A stretch of DNA of 64,000 nucleotides from Streptomyces triticisoli (GTDB lineage Bacteria; Actinomycetota; Actinomycetes; Streptomycetales; Streptomycetaceae), in assembly GCF_003270085.1 (NCBI RefSeq), contig NZ_QFDQ01000116.1:1-64000 (forward strand). The letters run 5' to 3'. Below are positions 18,048 to 27,803 of the stretch, in pieces (the first letter of the stretch is position 1; every line of letters starts with the position of its first letter). The notes under the pieces were generated by a model, which was not told the DNA's origin, made no database searches, and worked only from the letters and a program-made list of their open reading frames with translations. Both the position numbers and the translations under genes were made by a program.

Positions 18048-20672
18048 CTACGCCTGCGGCAACCGCTCCAACTGCGCGGCGATCCGCGTGATGTCCTCCT
18101 CGGCCTTGGCCAGCCGCCCCCGGATCTTCTCGACCACGTGGTCGGGCGCCTTCGCCAGGAACGCCTCGTTGCCGAGCTTGGCCTCGGCCTGCTGCCGCTC
18201 CTTCTGCGCGGCGGCCAGGTCCTTCGCCAGCCGCTTCCGCTCCGCGGCCACGTCGATCGCGCCCGACAGGTCCAGCGCGACCTCGACGCCCGCGACCGGC
18301 AGCGTCGCCGTGGCGGCGAACCCGTCGCCCTCCGGCTGGAGCCGCAGCAACTGCCGGATGGCGGCCTCGTGCGGCACCAGCGCCGTACCGTCCAGTGTCA
18401 GCCGCGCCGGGACGCGCTGGCCCGGCTGCAGGCCCTGGTCGGCGCGGAACCGGCGCACCTCGGTGACGAGCGACTGCAGCGTCTCGATCTCCTTCTCCGC
18501 CGCCGCGTCCCGGAAGCCGCTGTCGGTCGGCCACTCGGCGACGACGACCGACTCACCACCCGTAAGAGTGGTCCACAGTGTCTCCGTGACGAACGGAACC
18601 ACCGGGTGCAGCAGCCTCAGCGTGACGTCCAGGACCTCGCCCAGCACCCGCTGGGCGACCTCGGCCGCCTCGCCGCCCGCCTGGAAGGTGGTCTTGGACA
18701 GCTCGACGTACCAGTCGAAGACCTCGTCCCAGGCGAAGTGGAACAGCACGTCGGACAGCTTGGCGAACTGGAAGTCGTCGTAGTACGCGTCGACTTCGGC
18801 GACGACCGAGTTCAGCCGGGACAGGATCCAGCGGTCGGTCGCCGACATCTTCGAGGCGTCCGGCAGCGGACCGTCCACCGTCGCGCCGTTCATCAGCGCG
18901 AAGCGGGTCGCGTTCCAGATCTTGTTGGCGAAGTTGCGCGAGCCCTGGACCCAGTCCTCGCCGATCGGGACGTCCACGCCCGGGTTGGCGCCGCGTGCGA
19001 GCGTGAACCGGAGCGCGTCGCTGCCGTACTTGTCCATCCAGTCCAGCGGGTTGACCGCGTTGCCGAAGGACTTCGACATCTTCTTGCCGAACTGGTCGCG
19101 GACCATGCCGTGCAGGGCGATGGTGTGGAACGGCGGGGTGCCGTCCATCGCGTACAGGCCGAACATCATCATCCGGGCGACCCAGAAGAAGAGGATGTCG
19201 TAGCCGGTGACCAGGACGGAGTTCGGGTAGAACTTCGCCAGGCTCTCGGTCTGTTCGGGCCAGCCGAGGGTGGAGAACGGCCACAGGCCGGAGGAGAACC
19301 AGGTGTCGAGGACGTCGGTGTCCTGGTGCCAGCCCTCGCCGCTGGGCGGTTCCTCGTCCGGGCCGACGCAGACGACTTCCCCGTTGGGCCCGTACCAGAC
19401 GGGAATCCGGTGGCCCCACCACAACTGCCGCGAGATGCACCAGTCGTGGAGGTTGTCGACCCAGTCGAAGTACCGCTTCTCCATCTCCTGCGGATGGATC
19501 GTGACACGGCCGTCGCGGACGGCGTCACCGGCGGCCTTGGCCAGCGGGCCGACCTTGACCCACCACTGCATGGACAGGCGCGGCTCGACGGTGGTCTTGC
19601 AGCGCGAGCAGTGGCCGACGGAGTGGACGTAGGGCCGCTTCTCGGCGACGATCCGGCCCTCGGCGCGCAGCGCGCCGACGATGGCGGAGCGGGCCTCGAA
19701 GCGGTCCAGGCCCTGGAAGGGGCCGTGCACGGTGATGATGGCGTGCTCGTCCATCACGGTGATGGCGGGCAGGTCGTGGCGCCGGCCGATCTCGAAGTCG
19801 TTGGGGTCGTGCGCCGGGGTGACCTTGACGGCTCCGGTGCCGAACTCGGGGTCGACGTGCTCGTCGGCGACGACGGGGATGGACCGGTCCGTCAGCGGCA
19901 GCTTGATGAGCTTGCCGACGAGGTGCCGGTAGCGCTCGTCGTCGGGGTGAACGGCGACGGCGGTGTCGCCGAGCATGGTCTCGGCGCGGGTGGTGGCGAC
20001 CACGATGGTGTCGTCGCCGTCGCCGTACTTCATCGAGACGAGCTCGCCGTCGTCGTCCTGGTACTCGACCTCGATGTCGGAGATCGCGGTCAGGCACCGG
20101 GGGCACCAGTTGATGATGCGCTCGGCGCGGTAGATCAGCTCGTCGTCGTGGAGCCGCTTGAAGATGGTCTGGACGGCCCGGGAGAGGCCCTCGTCCATGG
20201 TGAAGCGCTCACGCGTCCAGGCGACGCCGTCGCCGAGGCGGCGCATCTGGCCGGAGATCTGTCCGCCGGACTCGTTCTTCCACTGCCAGACGCGCTCGAC
20301 GAAGGCCTCGCGGCCCAGGTCGTGCCGGGACTTGCCCTCCTTGGCGAGTTCGCGCTCGACGACGTTCTGGGTGGCGATGCCGGCGTGGTCCATGCCGGGC
20401 TGCCACAGCGTCTCGTACCCCTGCATGCGCTTGCGGCGGGTGAGGGCGTCGATGAGCGTGTGCTCGAAGGCGTGCCCCAGGTGGAGCGAGCCGGTGACGT
20501 TCGGTGGTGGGATGACGATGGTGTACGGCGGTTTGTCACTCTTCGCGTCCGCCTCGAAATACCCCCGCTCCACCCAGTGCTCGTACAGCGGCCCCTCTAC
20601 GTCGGCCGGCGCGTACTGGGTCGGCAGTTCGGTGTCGGGCGCGGGTGGCTGCTGCTGAGCGTTCTCGGTCAC
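18048..20672 (-). CDS. valS: Valyl-tRNA synthetase
   Basis: 874 residues. It charges tRNA-Val with valine and edits mischarged threonine. The class I HIGH motif is HLGH at residues 64-67, and KMSKS is at 531-535 ([13 protein letters not shown]). The editing CP1 domain ([19 protein letters not shown]), the anticodon-binding helical domain and a C-terminal coiled coil ([35 protein letters not shown]) are all visible. GTG start at 20672. It is divergent from the Pro-rich membrane protein at 20811 and ends at the strong hairpin at 17994-18038. Confidence 0.97.
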   Translation of the reverse strand: MTENAQQQPPAPDTELPTQYAPADVEGPLYEHWVERGYFEADAKSDKPPYTIVIPPPNVTGSLHLGHAFEHTLIDALTRRKRMQGYETLWQPGMDHAGIATQNVVERELAKEGKSRHDLGREAFVERVWQWKNESGGQISGQMRRLGDGVAWTRERFTMDEGLSRAVQTIFKRLHDDELIYRAERIINWCPRCLTAISDIEVEYQDDDGELVSMKYGDGDDTIVVATTRAETMLGDTAVAVHPDDERYRHLVGKLIKLPLTDRSIPVVADEHVDPEFGTGAVKVTPAHDPNDFEIGRRHDLPAITVMDEHAIITVHGPFQGLDRFEARSAIVGALRAEGRIVAEKRPYVHSVGHCSRCKTTVEPRLSMQWWVKVGPLAKAAGDAVRDGRVTIHPQEMEKRYFDWVDNLHDWCISRQLWWGHRIPVWYGPNGEVVCVGPDEEPPSGEGWHQDTDVLDTWFSSGLWPFSTLGWPEQTESLAKFYPNSVLVTGYDILFFWVARMMMFGLYAMDGTPPFHTIALHGMVRDQFGKKMSKSFGNAVNPLDWMDKYGSDALRFTLARGANPGVDVPIGEDWVQGSRNFANKIWNATRFALMNGATVDGPLPDASKMSATDRWILSRLNSVVAEVDAYYDDFQFAKLSDVLFHFAWDEVFDWYVELSKTTFQAGGEAAEVAQRVLGEVLDVTLRLLHPVVPFVTETLWTTLTGGESVVVAEWPTDSGFRDAAAEKEIETLQSLVTEVRRFRADQGLQPGQRVPARLTLDGTALVPHEAAIRQLLRLQPEGDGFAATATLPVAGVEVALDLSGAIDVAAERKRLAKDLAAAQKERQQAEAKLGNEAFLAKAPDHVVEKIRGRLAKAEEDITRIAAQLERLPQA

Positions 20673-20810
20673 GGGGGTCAGTTTAGAGGTGTCACGGCGC
20701 GGTCCCGAAACGCGTTTGTTCTGTAACGGTGCGGGACCCCGCCGCCCTGTGCCTGGCGCGCCTGGGTCAGGATGTCAGGAACACATAAGCACCTGGAGGG
20801 GAACCCCGTC

Positions 20811-21788
20811 ATGAGCAGCAACCAGCCGGGCCCGTACGGCGGGCAGCCCCAGCAGCCCGGGCCGTACGGCCAGCCGGGTCCCTACGGCCAGCAGCCGCCG
20901 CAGGCTCCGCCCGCACAGCCCGGCTACGGCTACCCCCAGCAGGCCCCTCCGCCCCAGCCGCAGCCCGGTTACGGCTACCCGCAGCAGCCCGCCGCCCCGG
21001 GCGTCCCGCCCCAGCCGGGCCCCTACGGCCAGCAGCCGCCGTACGGCCAGCCCCCGCACGGCCAGCCCCCGCACGGCGCCGTTCCCCCGCCTCCGGCCTC
21101 GGGTGGCGGCAAGGGCGGCAGGACGGCGGCCCTGATCGTCGGCGCGGTGGCGGTCGTGACGGCGATCGCGGTGGGCGCGTACCTCCTGATCGGCGGAGGC
21201 GGCGGCAGCTCGGTGAAGGACGACGGCCCGCACAAGCTGACGACGCCGGCGACGGTGCTGACGGAGTACAAGAAGGCCGACGGCGAGAGCGGCACCCTGT
21301 CGAAGGGTGACATGAAGGACGCCAAGAAGTGGGGCGTGCACGACCCCAAGGACGTCAGCGCCCAGTACCAGGCCGGGGACAAGGACAACCCCCTGAGCGG
21401 CAGGCTGATTCATTTCGGCGGCGTCTACGGCACGATCGACGACCCCGAGAAGGCCATCGACGCGATGTTCGCGCACATGAAGAACGAGACCAAGAAGGGC
21501 GGCAACGACGAAGACGTCACGCTGGTCGGCGAGCCGAAGGCCTACGAGCCGGCCTCGCTCGACGGCGCGGTCCTCAAGTGCCAGCAGGCCAAGCTCGACA
21601 ACTCCACCGGTGGCGCGGGTGAGCCGAAGGAGATCAACATGACCATCTGCATCTGGGGCGACCACAGCACGCTCGGCTTCGTCATGCCGATGGACGTCGC
21701 CAACATCGCGTCGGGCAAGAGCAGCGACCCGGCGGTCGACGCCGAGCTCACCGCCAAGTTCCGCAAGGAGATCCGCGTCAAGCTCTGA
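20811..21788 (+). CDS. Pro/Gln/Tyr-rich single-pass membrane protein
   Basis: 325 residues from ATG 20811 with GGAGG about 11 bases upstream. The first 100 residues are cytoplasmic low-complexity repeats of the QPGPYGQ and PGYGYPQQ kind. One membrane helix follows ([23 protein letters not shown]), then a Gly linker and an extracytoplasmic domain of about 190 residues with two Cys that could form a disulfide (KCQQAK and MTICIWGD). This architecture is common in Streptomyces, often in proteins near secretion or signalling genes, but no function is known. It is divergent from valS and convergent with clpX. Confidence 0.85.
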   Translation: MSSNQPGPYGGQPQQPGPYGQPGPYGQQPPQAPPAQPGYGYPQQAPPPQPQPGYGYPQQPAAPGVPPQPGPYGQQPPYGQPPHGQPPHGAVPPPPASGGGKGGRTAALIVGAVAVVTAIAVGAYLLIGGGGGSSVKDDGPHKLTTPATVLTEYKKADGESGTLSKGDMKDAKKWGVHDPKDVSAQYQAGDKDNPLSGRLIHFGGVYGTIDDPEKAIDAMFAHMKNETKKGGNDEDVTLVGEPKAYEPASLDGAVLKCQQAKLDNSTGGAGEPKEINMTICIWGDHSTLGFVMPMDVANIASGKSSDPAVDAELTAKFRKEIRVKL

Positions 21789-21803
21789 GGCGCACCCGCA
21801 CGG

Positions 21804-21839
21804 CAGAAGGGCCCCGGTCGACCGACCGGGGCCCTTCTG
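21804..21839. terminator. Bidirectional terminator between the Pro-rich protein and clpX
   Basis: A 17-bp perfect inverted repeat (arms 21804-21820 and 21823-21839) lies 16 bases after the plus-strand stop and 23 bases after the clpX stop on the other strand. Confidence 0.85.
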
Positions 21840-21861
21840 GCTGTCTCCGTACCGCGGGCGG

Positions 21862-23148
21862 CTACGCCGTCTTCTGCTCGCCCGGTCCCCGGCCGCGTAC
21901 GTCCCTCGGGATCAGGGTCGGGTTGACGTTGGAGCGGACGACGTCGGCGGTGATGACGACCCTCGCCACGTCCTTGCGCGACGGCACCTCGTACATCACC
22001 GACATCAGGACCTCCTCCATGATGGCGCGCAGGCCGCGGGCGCCGGTCTGGCGGAGGATGGCCTGGTCGGCGATGGCCTCCAGGGCCGCGCGTTCGAAGT
22101 CGAGTTCCACGCCGTCGAGCTCGAACAGGCGCTGGTACTGCTTGACCAGGGCGTTGCGCGGTTCGACCAGGATCTTGAGCAGTGCTTCGCGGTCCAGGTT
22201 GTGGACGGAGGTGATCACCGGCAGGCGGCCGATGAACTCCGGGATCATGCCGAACTTGACCAGGTCCTCGGGCATGACGTCCTCGAACTGGTCCTTGTCC
22301 TCCAGCTCCCGCTTGGAACGGATCGTCGCGCCGAAGCCGATGCCCTTGGCACCCGCGCGTCCCTCGATGATCTTCTCCAGGCCCGCGAAGGCACCGCCCA
22401 CGATGAACAGGACGTTCGTCGTGTCGATCTGGATGAACTCCTGGTGCGGGTGCTTGCGGCCGCCCTGGGGCGGGACGGAGGCCGTGGTGCCCTCGAGGAT
22501 CTTCAGCAGGGCCTGCTGGACGCCCTCGCCGGACACGTCGCGCGTGATGGAGGGGTTTTCACTCTTCCGCGCGACTTTGTCGATCTCGTCGATGTAGATG
22601 ATCCCGTTCTCGGCCTTCTTGACGTCGTAGTCGGCCGCCTGGATCAGCTTCAGCAGGATGTTCTCGACGTCCTCGCCCACGTACCCCGCCTCGGTCAGCG
22701 CCGTGGCGTCGGCGATGGCGAACGGGACGTTCAGCATGCGGGCCAGCGTCTGGGCCAGCAGGGTCTTGCCGGAGCCCGTGGGGCCCAGCAGGAGGATGTT
22801 GGACTTGGCGAGCTCGATGGCGTCCTCGCGGCCCTGACCGCCGCCGTTCTCACCGGCCTGGACGCGCTTGTAGTGGTTGTACACCGCGACGGACAGGGAT
22901 TTCTTCGCGGCCTCCTGGCCGACGACGTACCCGTCCAGGAACTCGTAGATCTCGCGGGGCTTGGGAAGCTCCTCCCAGCGCACCTCGCTGCTCTCGGCGA
23001 GCTCCTCCTCGATGATCTCGTTGCAGAGATCGATGCACTCGTCGCAGATGTACACACCGGGCCCTGCGATGAGCTTCTTGACCTGCTTCTGGCTCTTGCC
23101 GCAGAACGAGCACTTGAGCAGATCGCCGCCGTCACCGATGCGTGCCAC
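21862..23148 (-). CDS. clpX: ATP-dependent Clp protease ATP-binding subunit ClpX
   Basis: 428 residues. It unfolds substrates and feeds them to ClpP. The N-terminal zinc-binding domain has C13, C16, C35 and C38; the AAA+ module has Walker A GPTGSGKT, Walker [11 protein letters not shown], sensor regions and the IGF-loop segment [13 protein letters not shown] used to dock ClpP. GTG start at 23148 has AAGGGGAAG upstream. It follows clpP2 after a hairpin and 170 bases, so it probably has its own promoter. Confidence 0.97.
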   Translation of the reverse strand: MARIGDGGDLLKCSFCGKSQKQVKKLIAGPGVYICDECIDLCNEIIEEELAESSEVRWEELPKPREIYEFLDGYVVGQEAAKKSLSVAVYNHYKRVQAGENGGGQGREDAIELAKSNILLLGPTGSGKTLLAQTLARMLNVPFAIADATALTEAGYVGEDVENILLKLIQAADYDVKKAENGIIYIDEIDKVARKSENPSITRDVSGEGVQQALLKILEGTTASVPPQGGRKHPHQEFIQIDTTNVLFIVGGAFAGLEKIIEGRAGAKGIGFGATIRSKRELEDKDQFEDVMPEDLVKFGMIPEFIGRLPVITSVHNLDREALLKILVEPRNALVKQYQRLFELDGVELDFERAALEAIADQAILRQTGARGLRAIMEEVLMSVMYEVPSRKDVARVVITADVVRSNVNPTLIPRDVRGRGPGEQKTA

Positions 23149-23254
23149 GGTGTGCTTCCCCTTCGCCTGGGAGACTCCTGGACGCTTTGAGTCCAGCGAC
23201 TCCTGGTGCTGCCTTATGTCGACGGTACCTTGCCGGGCCCCCCGTTCGGGCCCC

Positions 23255-23292
23255 CCTTGGCACGGTTCACTTCGACGTGCACCGTGCCAAGG
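23255..23292 (-). terminator. Terminator after clpP2
   Basis: A perfect 12-bp inverted repeat, CCTTGGCACGGT (23255-23266) with ACCGTGCCAAGG (23281-23292), loop 14 bases, begins 26 bases past the clpP2 stop. It separates the clpP1-clpP2 operon from clpX. Confidence 0.75.
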
Positions 23293-23317
23293 AGCGGCAG
23301 GCGTTCCTGCCTTCGCG

Positions 23318-23998
23318 TCAGGCGACGGAGGCGTTGTTCATCTTCCGAGTGGAAATGATCTGGTCGATCAGCCCGTACGACAGCGCTTCCTCGGCCGTGA
23401 GGATCTTGTCGCGCTCGATGTCCTCGCGGATCTTCTCGATCGGCTGGGTGGAGTGCTTGGACAGCATCTCCTCCAGCTGCGAGCGCATCCGCAGGATCTC
23501 GTTGGCGGCGATCTCCAGGTCGGAGACCTGGCCGCGGCCGGTCTCGCTGTACGGCTGGTGGATCAGCACACGGGCGTTCGGCAGCGCCATGCGCTTGCCC
23601 GGTGTGCCGGCGGCCAGCAGGACGGCGGCGGCGGAGGCCGCCTGGCCCATGCAGACCGTCTGGATGTCGGGCTTCACGAACTGCATCGTGTCGTAGATGG
23701 CCGTCAGCGCCGTGAAGGAGCCGCCGGGGCTGTTGATGTAGACCGAGATGTCCCGGTCGGGGTCCATCGACTCCAGGCACAGCAGCTGCGCCATGACGTC
23801 GTTGGCGGAGGCGTCGTCGATCTGGACGCCGAGGAAGATCACACGCTCCTCGAAGAGCTTCGCGTACGGGTCGTACTCGCGGACGCCCTGGGAGGTGCGC
23901 TCCACGAAGCGCGGGATGACGTAGCGGGACTCGGCCGCGGGGCCGGTGTACTCGGCGCGTGTACGGTCGTAGAGGCCGCTGCCGGGGAAGTCGTTCAC
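23318..23998 (-). CDS. clpP2: ATP-dependent Clp protease proteolytic subunit ClpP2
   Basis: 226 residues. It is a serine peptidase of family S14 with catalytic S122 (GQAASAAAV), H147 (LIHQPYS) and D197. The N-terminal extension of about 35 residues ahead of the core is typical of the second actinobacterial ClpP. GTG start at 23998 follows AGGAGAG. In Streptomyces ClpP1 and ClpP2 form a mixed tetradecamer with ClpX or ClpC. It is the distal gene of the clpP1-clpP2 operon (150-base gap). Confidence 0.96.
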   Translation of the reverse strand: MNDFPGSGLYDRTRAEYTGPAAESRYVIPRFVERTSQGVREYDPYAKLFEERVIFLGVQIDDASANDVMAQLLCLESMDPDRDISVYINSPGGSFTALTAIYDTMQFVKPDIQTVCMGQAASAAAVLLAAGTPGKRMALPNARVLIHQPYSETGRGQVSDLEIAANEILRMRSQLEEMLSKHSTQPIEKIREDIERDKILTAEEALSYGLIDQIISTRKMNNASVA

Positions 23999-24148
23999 GG
24001 TGTCTCTCCTGGAAGGGGGCTGGGCGGTCGGCTGGGGGCTGGCTGGGCTTCACGGAGGCCTTCGGACGTCTCGGACGTCTCCCGGGGCCGCGGGGGCCGG
24101 GGACTCCGCGGGAGCGGCTCAGGGGGCCGTGCGACCCCCGTGGGCGGC

Positions 24149-24766
24149 TCAGGCCCCGGTGCCGCCGCCGCCCGGCATGCCGGCGGCCGAGGTGATGACG
24201 TCGTCGATGAGGCCGTACTCCTTGGCCTCGTGGGCGTCGAACCAGCGGTCGCGGTCGGAGTCGCGGGTGATCTGCTCGACCGTCTGGCCGGTGTGGAAGG
24301 CGGTGAGTTCCGCCATGCGCTTCTTGGTGTGCAGCAGCCGCTCGGCGTGGATCTTGATGTCCGAGGCCGAGCCCGCCAGGCCGGCGGAGGGCTGGTGGAT
24401 CAGGATCTCGGCGTTGGGCAGCGCGAAGCGCTTGCCGCGGGTGCCGGCGCTGAGCAGGAACTGGCCCATAGAGGCCGCGAGGCCCATGGCGATGGTCACC
24501 ACGTCGTTCTTGATGTACTGCATGGTGTCGTAGATCGCCATGCCGGCCGTGATCGAACCGCCCGGGCTGTTGATGTAGAGGTAGATGTCCTTGTCCGGGT
24601 CGGCGGCAAGGAGCAGCAGCTGTGCGGTGATCTTGTTCGCGATGTCGTCGTCGACCGGCTGGCCGAGGAAGATGATCCGCTCGTTGAGCAGCCGGTTGTA
24701 GACCTGGTCGCCGAGGCCACCACCGATGGAGGGCTCGCCGGCGGCGGAGGGCATCAGATTCGTCAC
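24149..24766 (-). CDS. clpP1: ATP-dependent Clp protease proteolytic subunit ClpP1
   Basis: 205 residues. Catalytic residues are S99 (GLAASMGQ), H124 (LIHQPSAG) and D173. It is the first gene of the operon; loss of clpP1 impairs aerial growth in Streptomyces. GTG at 24766 is close behind AGGTGG and begins [13 protein letters not shown] longer start exists in some annotations, but none with a better ribosome site is seen here. A ClgR-type box lies about 150 bases upstream, so induction by ClgR is likely. Confidence 0.95.
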   Translation of the reverse strand: MTNLMPSAAGEPSIGGGLGDQVYNRLLNERIIFLGQPVDDDIANKITAQLLLLAADPDKDIYLYINSPGGSITAGMAIYDTMQYIKNDVVTIAMGLAASMGQFLLSAGTRGKRFALPNAEILIHQPSAGLAGSASDIKIHAERLLHTKKRMAELTAFHTGQTVEQITRDSDRDRWFDAHEAKEYGLIDDVITSAAGMPGGGGTGA

Positions 24767-24918
24767 GTATCCACCTGCTCGTCTTACGACGGCACGGGGC
24801 CGTCTTACGTGTTCTGCCGGGGCTTGGGGGCCGTCCGGCGATGTTCGGGGACTCCCCTGCCCTCGTATTCAAGGACCCTAACGCGCAGGCCCTGCGGTGC
24901 CATCCCGGTTCTGGGAGT

Positions 24919-24932
24919 GTTCGCCGGGGGCG
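24919..24932. promoter_or_regulatory. ClgR-type box upstream of clpP1
   Basis: GTTCGC-N5-GCG, the motif described for ClgR in Streptomyces (from memory), is present exactly, with a second GTTCGCC copy at 24941. It lies between the tig terminator and clpP1. Confidence 0.5.
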
Positions 24933-24974
24933 TACGCCGTGTTCGCCGGGGCCCCGCGCTCCTCGGGTAGGCGA

Positions 24975-25008
24975 ACGGGCCCCAGGTCACAACGTACCCG
25001 GGGCCCGT
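24975..25008 (-). terminator. Terminator after tig
   Basis: ACGGGCCCC (24975-24983) pairs with GGGGCCCGT (25000-25008), a 9-bp GC-rich stem with a 16-base loop, beginning 28 bases after the tig stop. Confidence 0.65.
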
Positions 25009-25036
25009 CCTGTGTGCATGGGAGGTGCTGTGCGGA

Positions 25037-26482
25037 TCAGGCCTCGGCCTTCTCCTCGCCCTCGCCCTTGTTCTCGGCCTTGCCCTCAGCGGCCTCGGTG
25101 GCCTCCGCGGCCTCGGTGGCCTCGGCGGTCTCGGTGGCCTCGGCGGTCTCGGTGGCCTCGGCGGTCTCGTCCTCGTCCTCCAGGTCGACGATCTCGCCGT
25201 TGGTGTCCTTCACGGTCGCGGCCTCGACCACGACGGCCAGGGCCTTGCCGCGGGCGACCTCGCCGACCAGCATCGGAACCTGGTTCTGCTGGACGACGGC
25301 CTGCGCGAACTGGTCGGGGGACATGCCGGAGGAGGCCGCACGCCGCATGAGGTGCTCGGTGAGCTCCTCCTGGTCGACGCCCAGCTCCTCCTTGTTGACG
25401 AGCTCGTCGAGCACGAACTGGGTCTTGATGCCCTTGACCGCGGCCTCGCGGGTCTCGGTGTCGAACTCCTCGGCGGTCTTGCCCTGGATCTCCAGGTACT
25501 TGTCGAGGGTGAGGCCCATCTGCGCGAGCTGGTGGTGCTCGAGGTTGTGCTTACGGGTGTTGATCTCGTCCTCGAGCAGCTTCTCGGGGACGGGGACCTC
25601 GACCAGCTCGAGCAGCTTGTCCAGGACGCGCTCCTGGGCCTGCGTGGCCTGGTCGAACTGCTTCATGTCCTCCAGGCGCTTGCGGCTGTCGGCCTTCAGC
25701 TCCTCGAGGGTGTCGAACTCGGAGGCGAGCTGTGCGAAGTCGTCGTCCAACTCGGGCAGTTCCCGGGCGGCGACCTGGGTGACCTTGACGGTGACCTCGG
25801 CCTCCTTGCCGGCCGCGGAGCCGCCCTTGAGCTCGGAGGTGAAGGTGGCCTCGCCACCCGCCTCCAGGCCCTTCACGGCGTCGTCGATGCCTTCCAGCAG
25901 CTCACCGGAGCCGATGGTGTAGGAGACGCCGCTCGCGACGCCGTCCTCGAGGACCTCGCCGTCGACCTTGGCCTCCAGGTCGATGGTCACCACGTCGCCG
26001 TCCTCGGCGGCGCGCTCGACCGGGGTCGTGGAGGCGAAGCGCTCGCGCAGCTGCTCGACCGCCTTCTCGACGTCGTCCTCGGTCACCTCGACGGCGTCGA
26101 CCTCGACCTCGATGCCGGAGTAGTCCGGGATCTCGATGGTCGGGCGGACGTCGACCTCGGCGGTGAAGTTCAGCGTCTCGCCGTCCTTCAGCTCGGTGAT
26201 GTCGACCTCGGGCTGGCCCAGCGGGTTCAGCTCGGCCTCGTTGACCGCGTCGGTGTAGAACCGCGGAAGCGCGTCGTTGACGGCCTCCTCCAGAACCGCA
26301 CCGCGGCCGAACCGCTGGTCGATGACCCGGGCCGGGACCTTGCCCTTGCGGAAGCCCTTCACCGTGACCTGCTGGTTGATCTTCTTGTACGCCGCGTCGA
26401 GGCTGTCCTTGAGCTCCTCGAAGGGCACCTCGACAGTGAGCCGAACCCGGGTCGGGTTCAGGGTCTCCACGGCGCTCTTCAC
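25037..26482 (-). CDS. tig: Trigger factor (ribosome-bound chaperone and prolyl isomerase)
   Basis: 481 residues. The ribosome-docking signature [12 protein letters not shown] lies near residue 42, followed by the FKBP-like PPIase domain ([22 protein letters not shown]) and the helical C-terminal chaperone arms. The last 55 residues are an acidic repeat of ATETAEATE-type units. The GTG at 26482 ([13 protein letters not shown]) is chosen over the open frame upstream because AAGGAG sits 8 bases ahead and the domain begins there. It is expressed from a promoter near 26620 and lies upstream of the clpP1-clpP2 operon, an arrangement conserved in many bacteria. Confidence 0.96.
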   Translation of the reverse strand: MKSAVETLNPTRVRLTVEVPFEELKDSLDAAYKKINQQVTVKGFRKGKVPARVIDQRFGRGAVLEEAVNDALPRFYTDAVNEAELNPLGQPEVDITELKDGETLNFTAEVDVRPTIEIPDYSGIEVEVDAVEVTEDDVEKAVEQLRERFASTTPVERAAEDGDVVTIDLEAKVDGEVLEDGVASGVSYTIGSGELLEGIDDAVKGLEAGGEATFTSELKGGSAAGKEAEVTVKVTQVAARELPELDDDFAQLASEFDTLEELKADSRKRLEDMKQFDQATQAQERVLDKLLELVEVPVPEKLLEDEINTRKHNLEHHQLAQMGLTLDKYLEIQGKTAEEFDTETREAAVKGIKTQFVLDELVNKEELGVDQEELTEHLMRRAASSGMSPDQFAQAVVQQNQVPMLVGEVARGKALAVVVEAATVKDTNGEIVDLEDEDETAEATETAEATETAEATEAAEATEAAEGKAENKGEGEEKAEA

Positions 26483-26605
26483 GGTTCGGTCTCCTTGTGG
26501 CTGACTTCTTGGACTCTGCCGGGGCCGGACGGTTCCGGCGGATGTTTCGCCGCCCGGAGGCGTTCGCAGCCCCAGCAGGACCGGACACACGGGCGCGCAG
26601 TTTGC

Positions 26606-26634
26606 ATAGTAACCGCAGCCACTCTTCGCCCCAA
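26606..26634 (-). promoter_or_regulatory. Candidate sigma-70-type promoter of tig
   Basis: On the minus strand TTGGGG (26629-26634) and TACTAT (26606-26611) are 17 bases apart. Transcription would start near 26599, giving a 5' leader of about 117 bases. Confidence 0.4.
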
Positions 26635-26675
26635 AAGGCGATCACGTGCGGTAACACCGGCCGGCGGCCGGTGGA

Positions 26676-26752
26676 TGGTCGGGGTGGCGGGATTTGAACC
26701 CACGGCCTTCCGCTCCCAAAGCGGACGCGCTACCAAGCTGCGCCACACCCCG
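26676..26752 (-). tRNA. tRNA-Pro (anticodon TGG), CCA encoded
   Basis: Cloverleaf on the minus strand: acceptor CGGGGTG pairs with CACCCCG, the anticodon stem TCCGC/GCGGA encloses loop TTTGGGA (anticodon TGG), and the T-arm is GTGGGTTCAAATCCCGC. Discriminator A is followed by a genomic CCA (77 bases with CCA). Confidence 0.97.
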
Positions 26753-26986
26753 TCTGGTGCGACACGTAGGGTACATGCCCGCAGGCAGTACGGCCGCCGC
26801 ACTCCCCGAGCACCGGGAGCACACGGGTCGCGGAGGGGGCGGATACCGGCTCGCGCCCGACGGCTCGCGGATGCCCGCGATCGGCGTACGGGACTGGTGC
26901 ACGCCCCCGGAGTGTGCGGCGACGCCCCACGACCCGCTACGATGCCTGATGTGCCGCGGTCGGCAGACCCGCGGCGCACACTGTGT

Positions 26987-27057
26987 GCGGGCGTAGCTCA
27001 ATGGTAGAGCCCCAGTCTTCCAAACTGGCTACGCGGGTTCGATTCCCGTCGCCCGCT
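26987..27057 (+). tRNA. tRNA-Gly (anticodon TCC)
   Basis: Cloverleaf on the plus strand: acceptor GCGGGCG pairs with CGCCCGC, anticodon stem CCAGT/ACTGG encloses CTTCCAA (anticodon TCC), T-arm GCGGGTTCGATTCCCGT. 71 bases; CCA is not encoded (discriminator T then CTG). Confidence 0.97.
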
Positions 27058-27067
27058 CTGTACGGCT

Positions 27068-27105
27068 CAGGGCCGGGTCGGAGTGAGGACTCCTGCCCGG
27101 CCCTG
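27068..27105 (+). terminator. Terminator of tRNA-Gly
   Basis: CAGGGCCGGG (27068-27077) pairs with CCCGGCCCTG (27096-27105), with an inner GGAGT/ACTCC stem. ATCGTTTT follows, so this resembles a classical intrinsic terminator. Confidence 0.8.
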
Positions 27106-27131
27106 ATCGTTTTCGGGTGCACCGACGCCGC

Positions 27132-27326
27132 TCAGAAGCTGATCGAGTTGATCGTTTGCGCTATCGAGTCCAGGAAGCGACTGATCGGCTGGGCCATGCC
27201 CGTGGAGGCGAGGAAGAAGCCGAAGAGCACGGCGACGATGGCCGGCCCCGCCTTGAGGGAGCCCCCTCGGAGCAACACCACCAGGATGATCGCCAACAGC
27301 AGCACCACGGACAGTGAAATGGCCAC
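27132..27326 (-). CDS. Small two-helix membrane protein
   Basis: 64 residues from a GTG at 27326: helix one ISLSVVLLLAIILVVLLRG, a short basic loop, helix two GPAIVAVLFGFFLASTGMA, then a polar tail RFLDSIAQTINSISF. It is conserved in position next to the tRNA pair in Streptomyces as I recall; no function is known. No clear ribosome site is visible, so the start is the weak point. It is convergent with the tRNA-Gly gene. Confidence 0.75.
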   Translation of the reverse strand: MAISLSVVLLLAIILVVLLRGGSLKAGPAIVAVLFGFFLASTGMAQPISRFLDSIAQTINSISF

Positions 27327-27803
27327 AACTGATCACACCCTCGGTCGGTCCGCTCTGCCGGCCCGGGGACACCAGCCCCGCGCACCCCGCTGAAACCATC
27401 GTGCCACCAACACGGCTCCGGTATGCGGGGACTGACGCATCATCGGTCACGACCGGGGCACAAGCACCGGGAACCCCGGGGTCGGCGCTCTTCTCCCGGC
27501 TCCCCTCCGGGCTCTTCTCCGACCGTGCCGCATATGGCAATTCGGCGCCGGTCTCCACTCCGTCCTCACAGGAAATTCGGAGACATCGTTTCCATGTCCA
27601 CACATCACGTTCGCAGGGAATTCAAATCGTTGCGGCAGGGGTGCCCGGGCGCGTTCCGGCGCATCAACTAATCAGGATCAATCCTGACATCGGGGGTGAG
27701 GTTGGTCAGATGGTGCCCGGGAACGGCACCCGCGGTCTTTCACGATCTTTTGGCCGTCACCCCGGTTTTACCGAATCCCACAGACAACGCTAGGGTGCCT
27801 GAG
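27327..27803. other. Intergenic region between the small membrane protein and the acyltransferase
   Basis: These 477 bases separate divergent genes and hold no supported gene. The base composition dips in GC between 27530 and 27800 and includes a likely promoter at 27766-27796 for the acyltransferase. Confidence 0.5.
27766..27796 (+). promoter_or_regulatory. Candidate leaderless promoter of the acyltransferase gene
   Basis: TAGGGT at 27791-27796 ends 7 bases before the ATG at 27804, with TTTTAC 19 bases upstream of it. No ribosome site precedes the ATG, so the transcript probably starts at or next to the start codon. Confidence 0.45.

Noticed and set aside
17964-20726. Long plus-strand open frame opposite valS
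   Set aside because: Shadow of a real gene: valS motifs are intact on the minus strand and no ribosome site or homology supports the plus frame.
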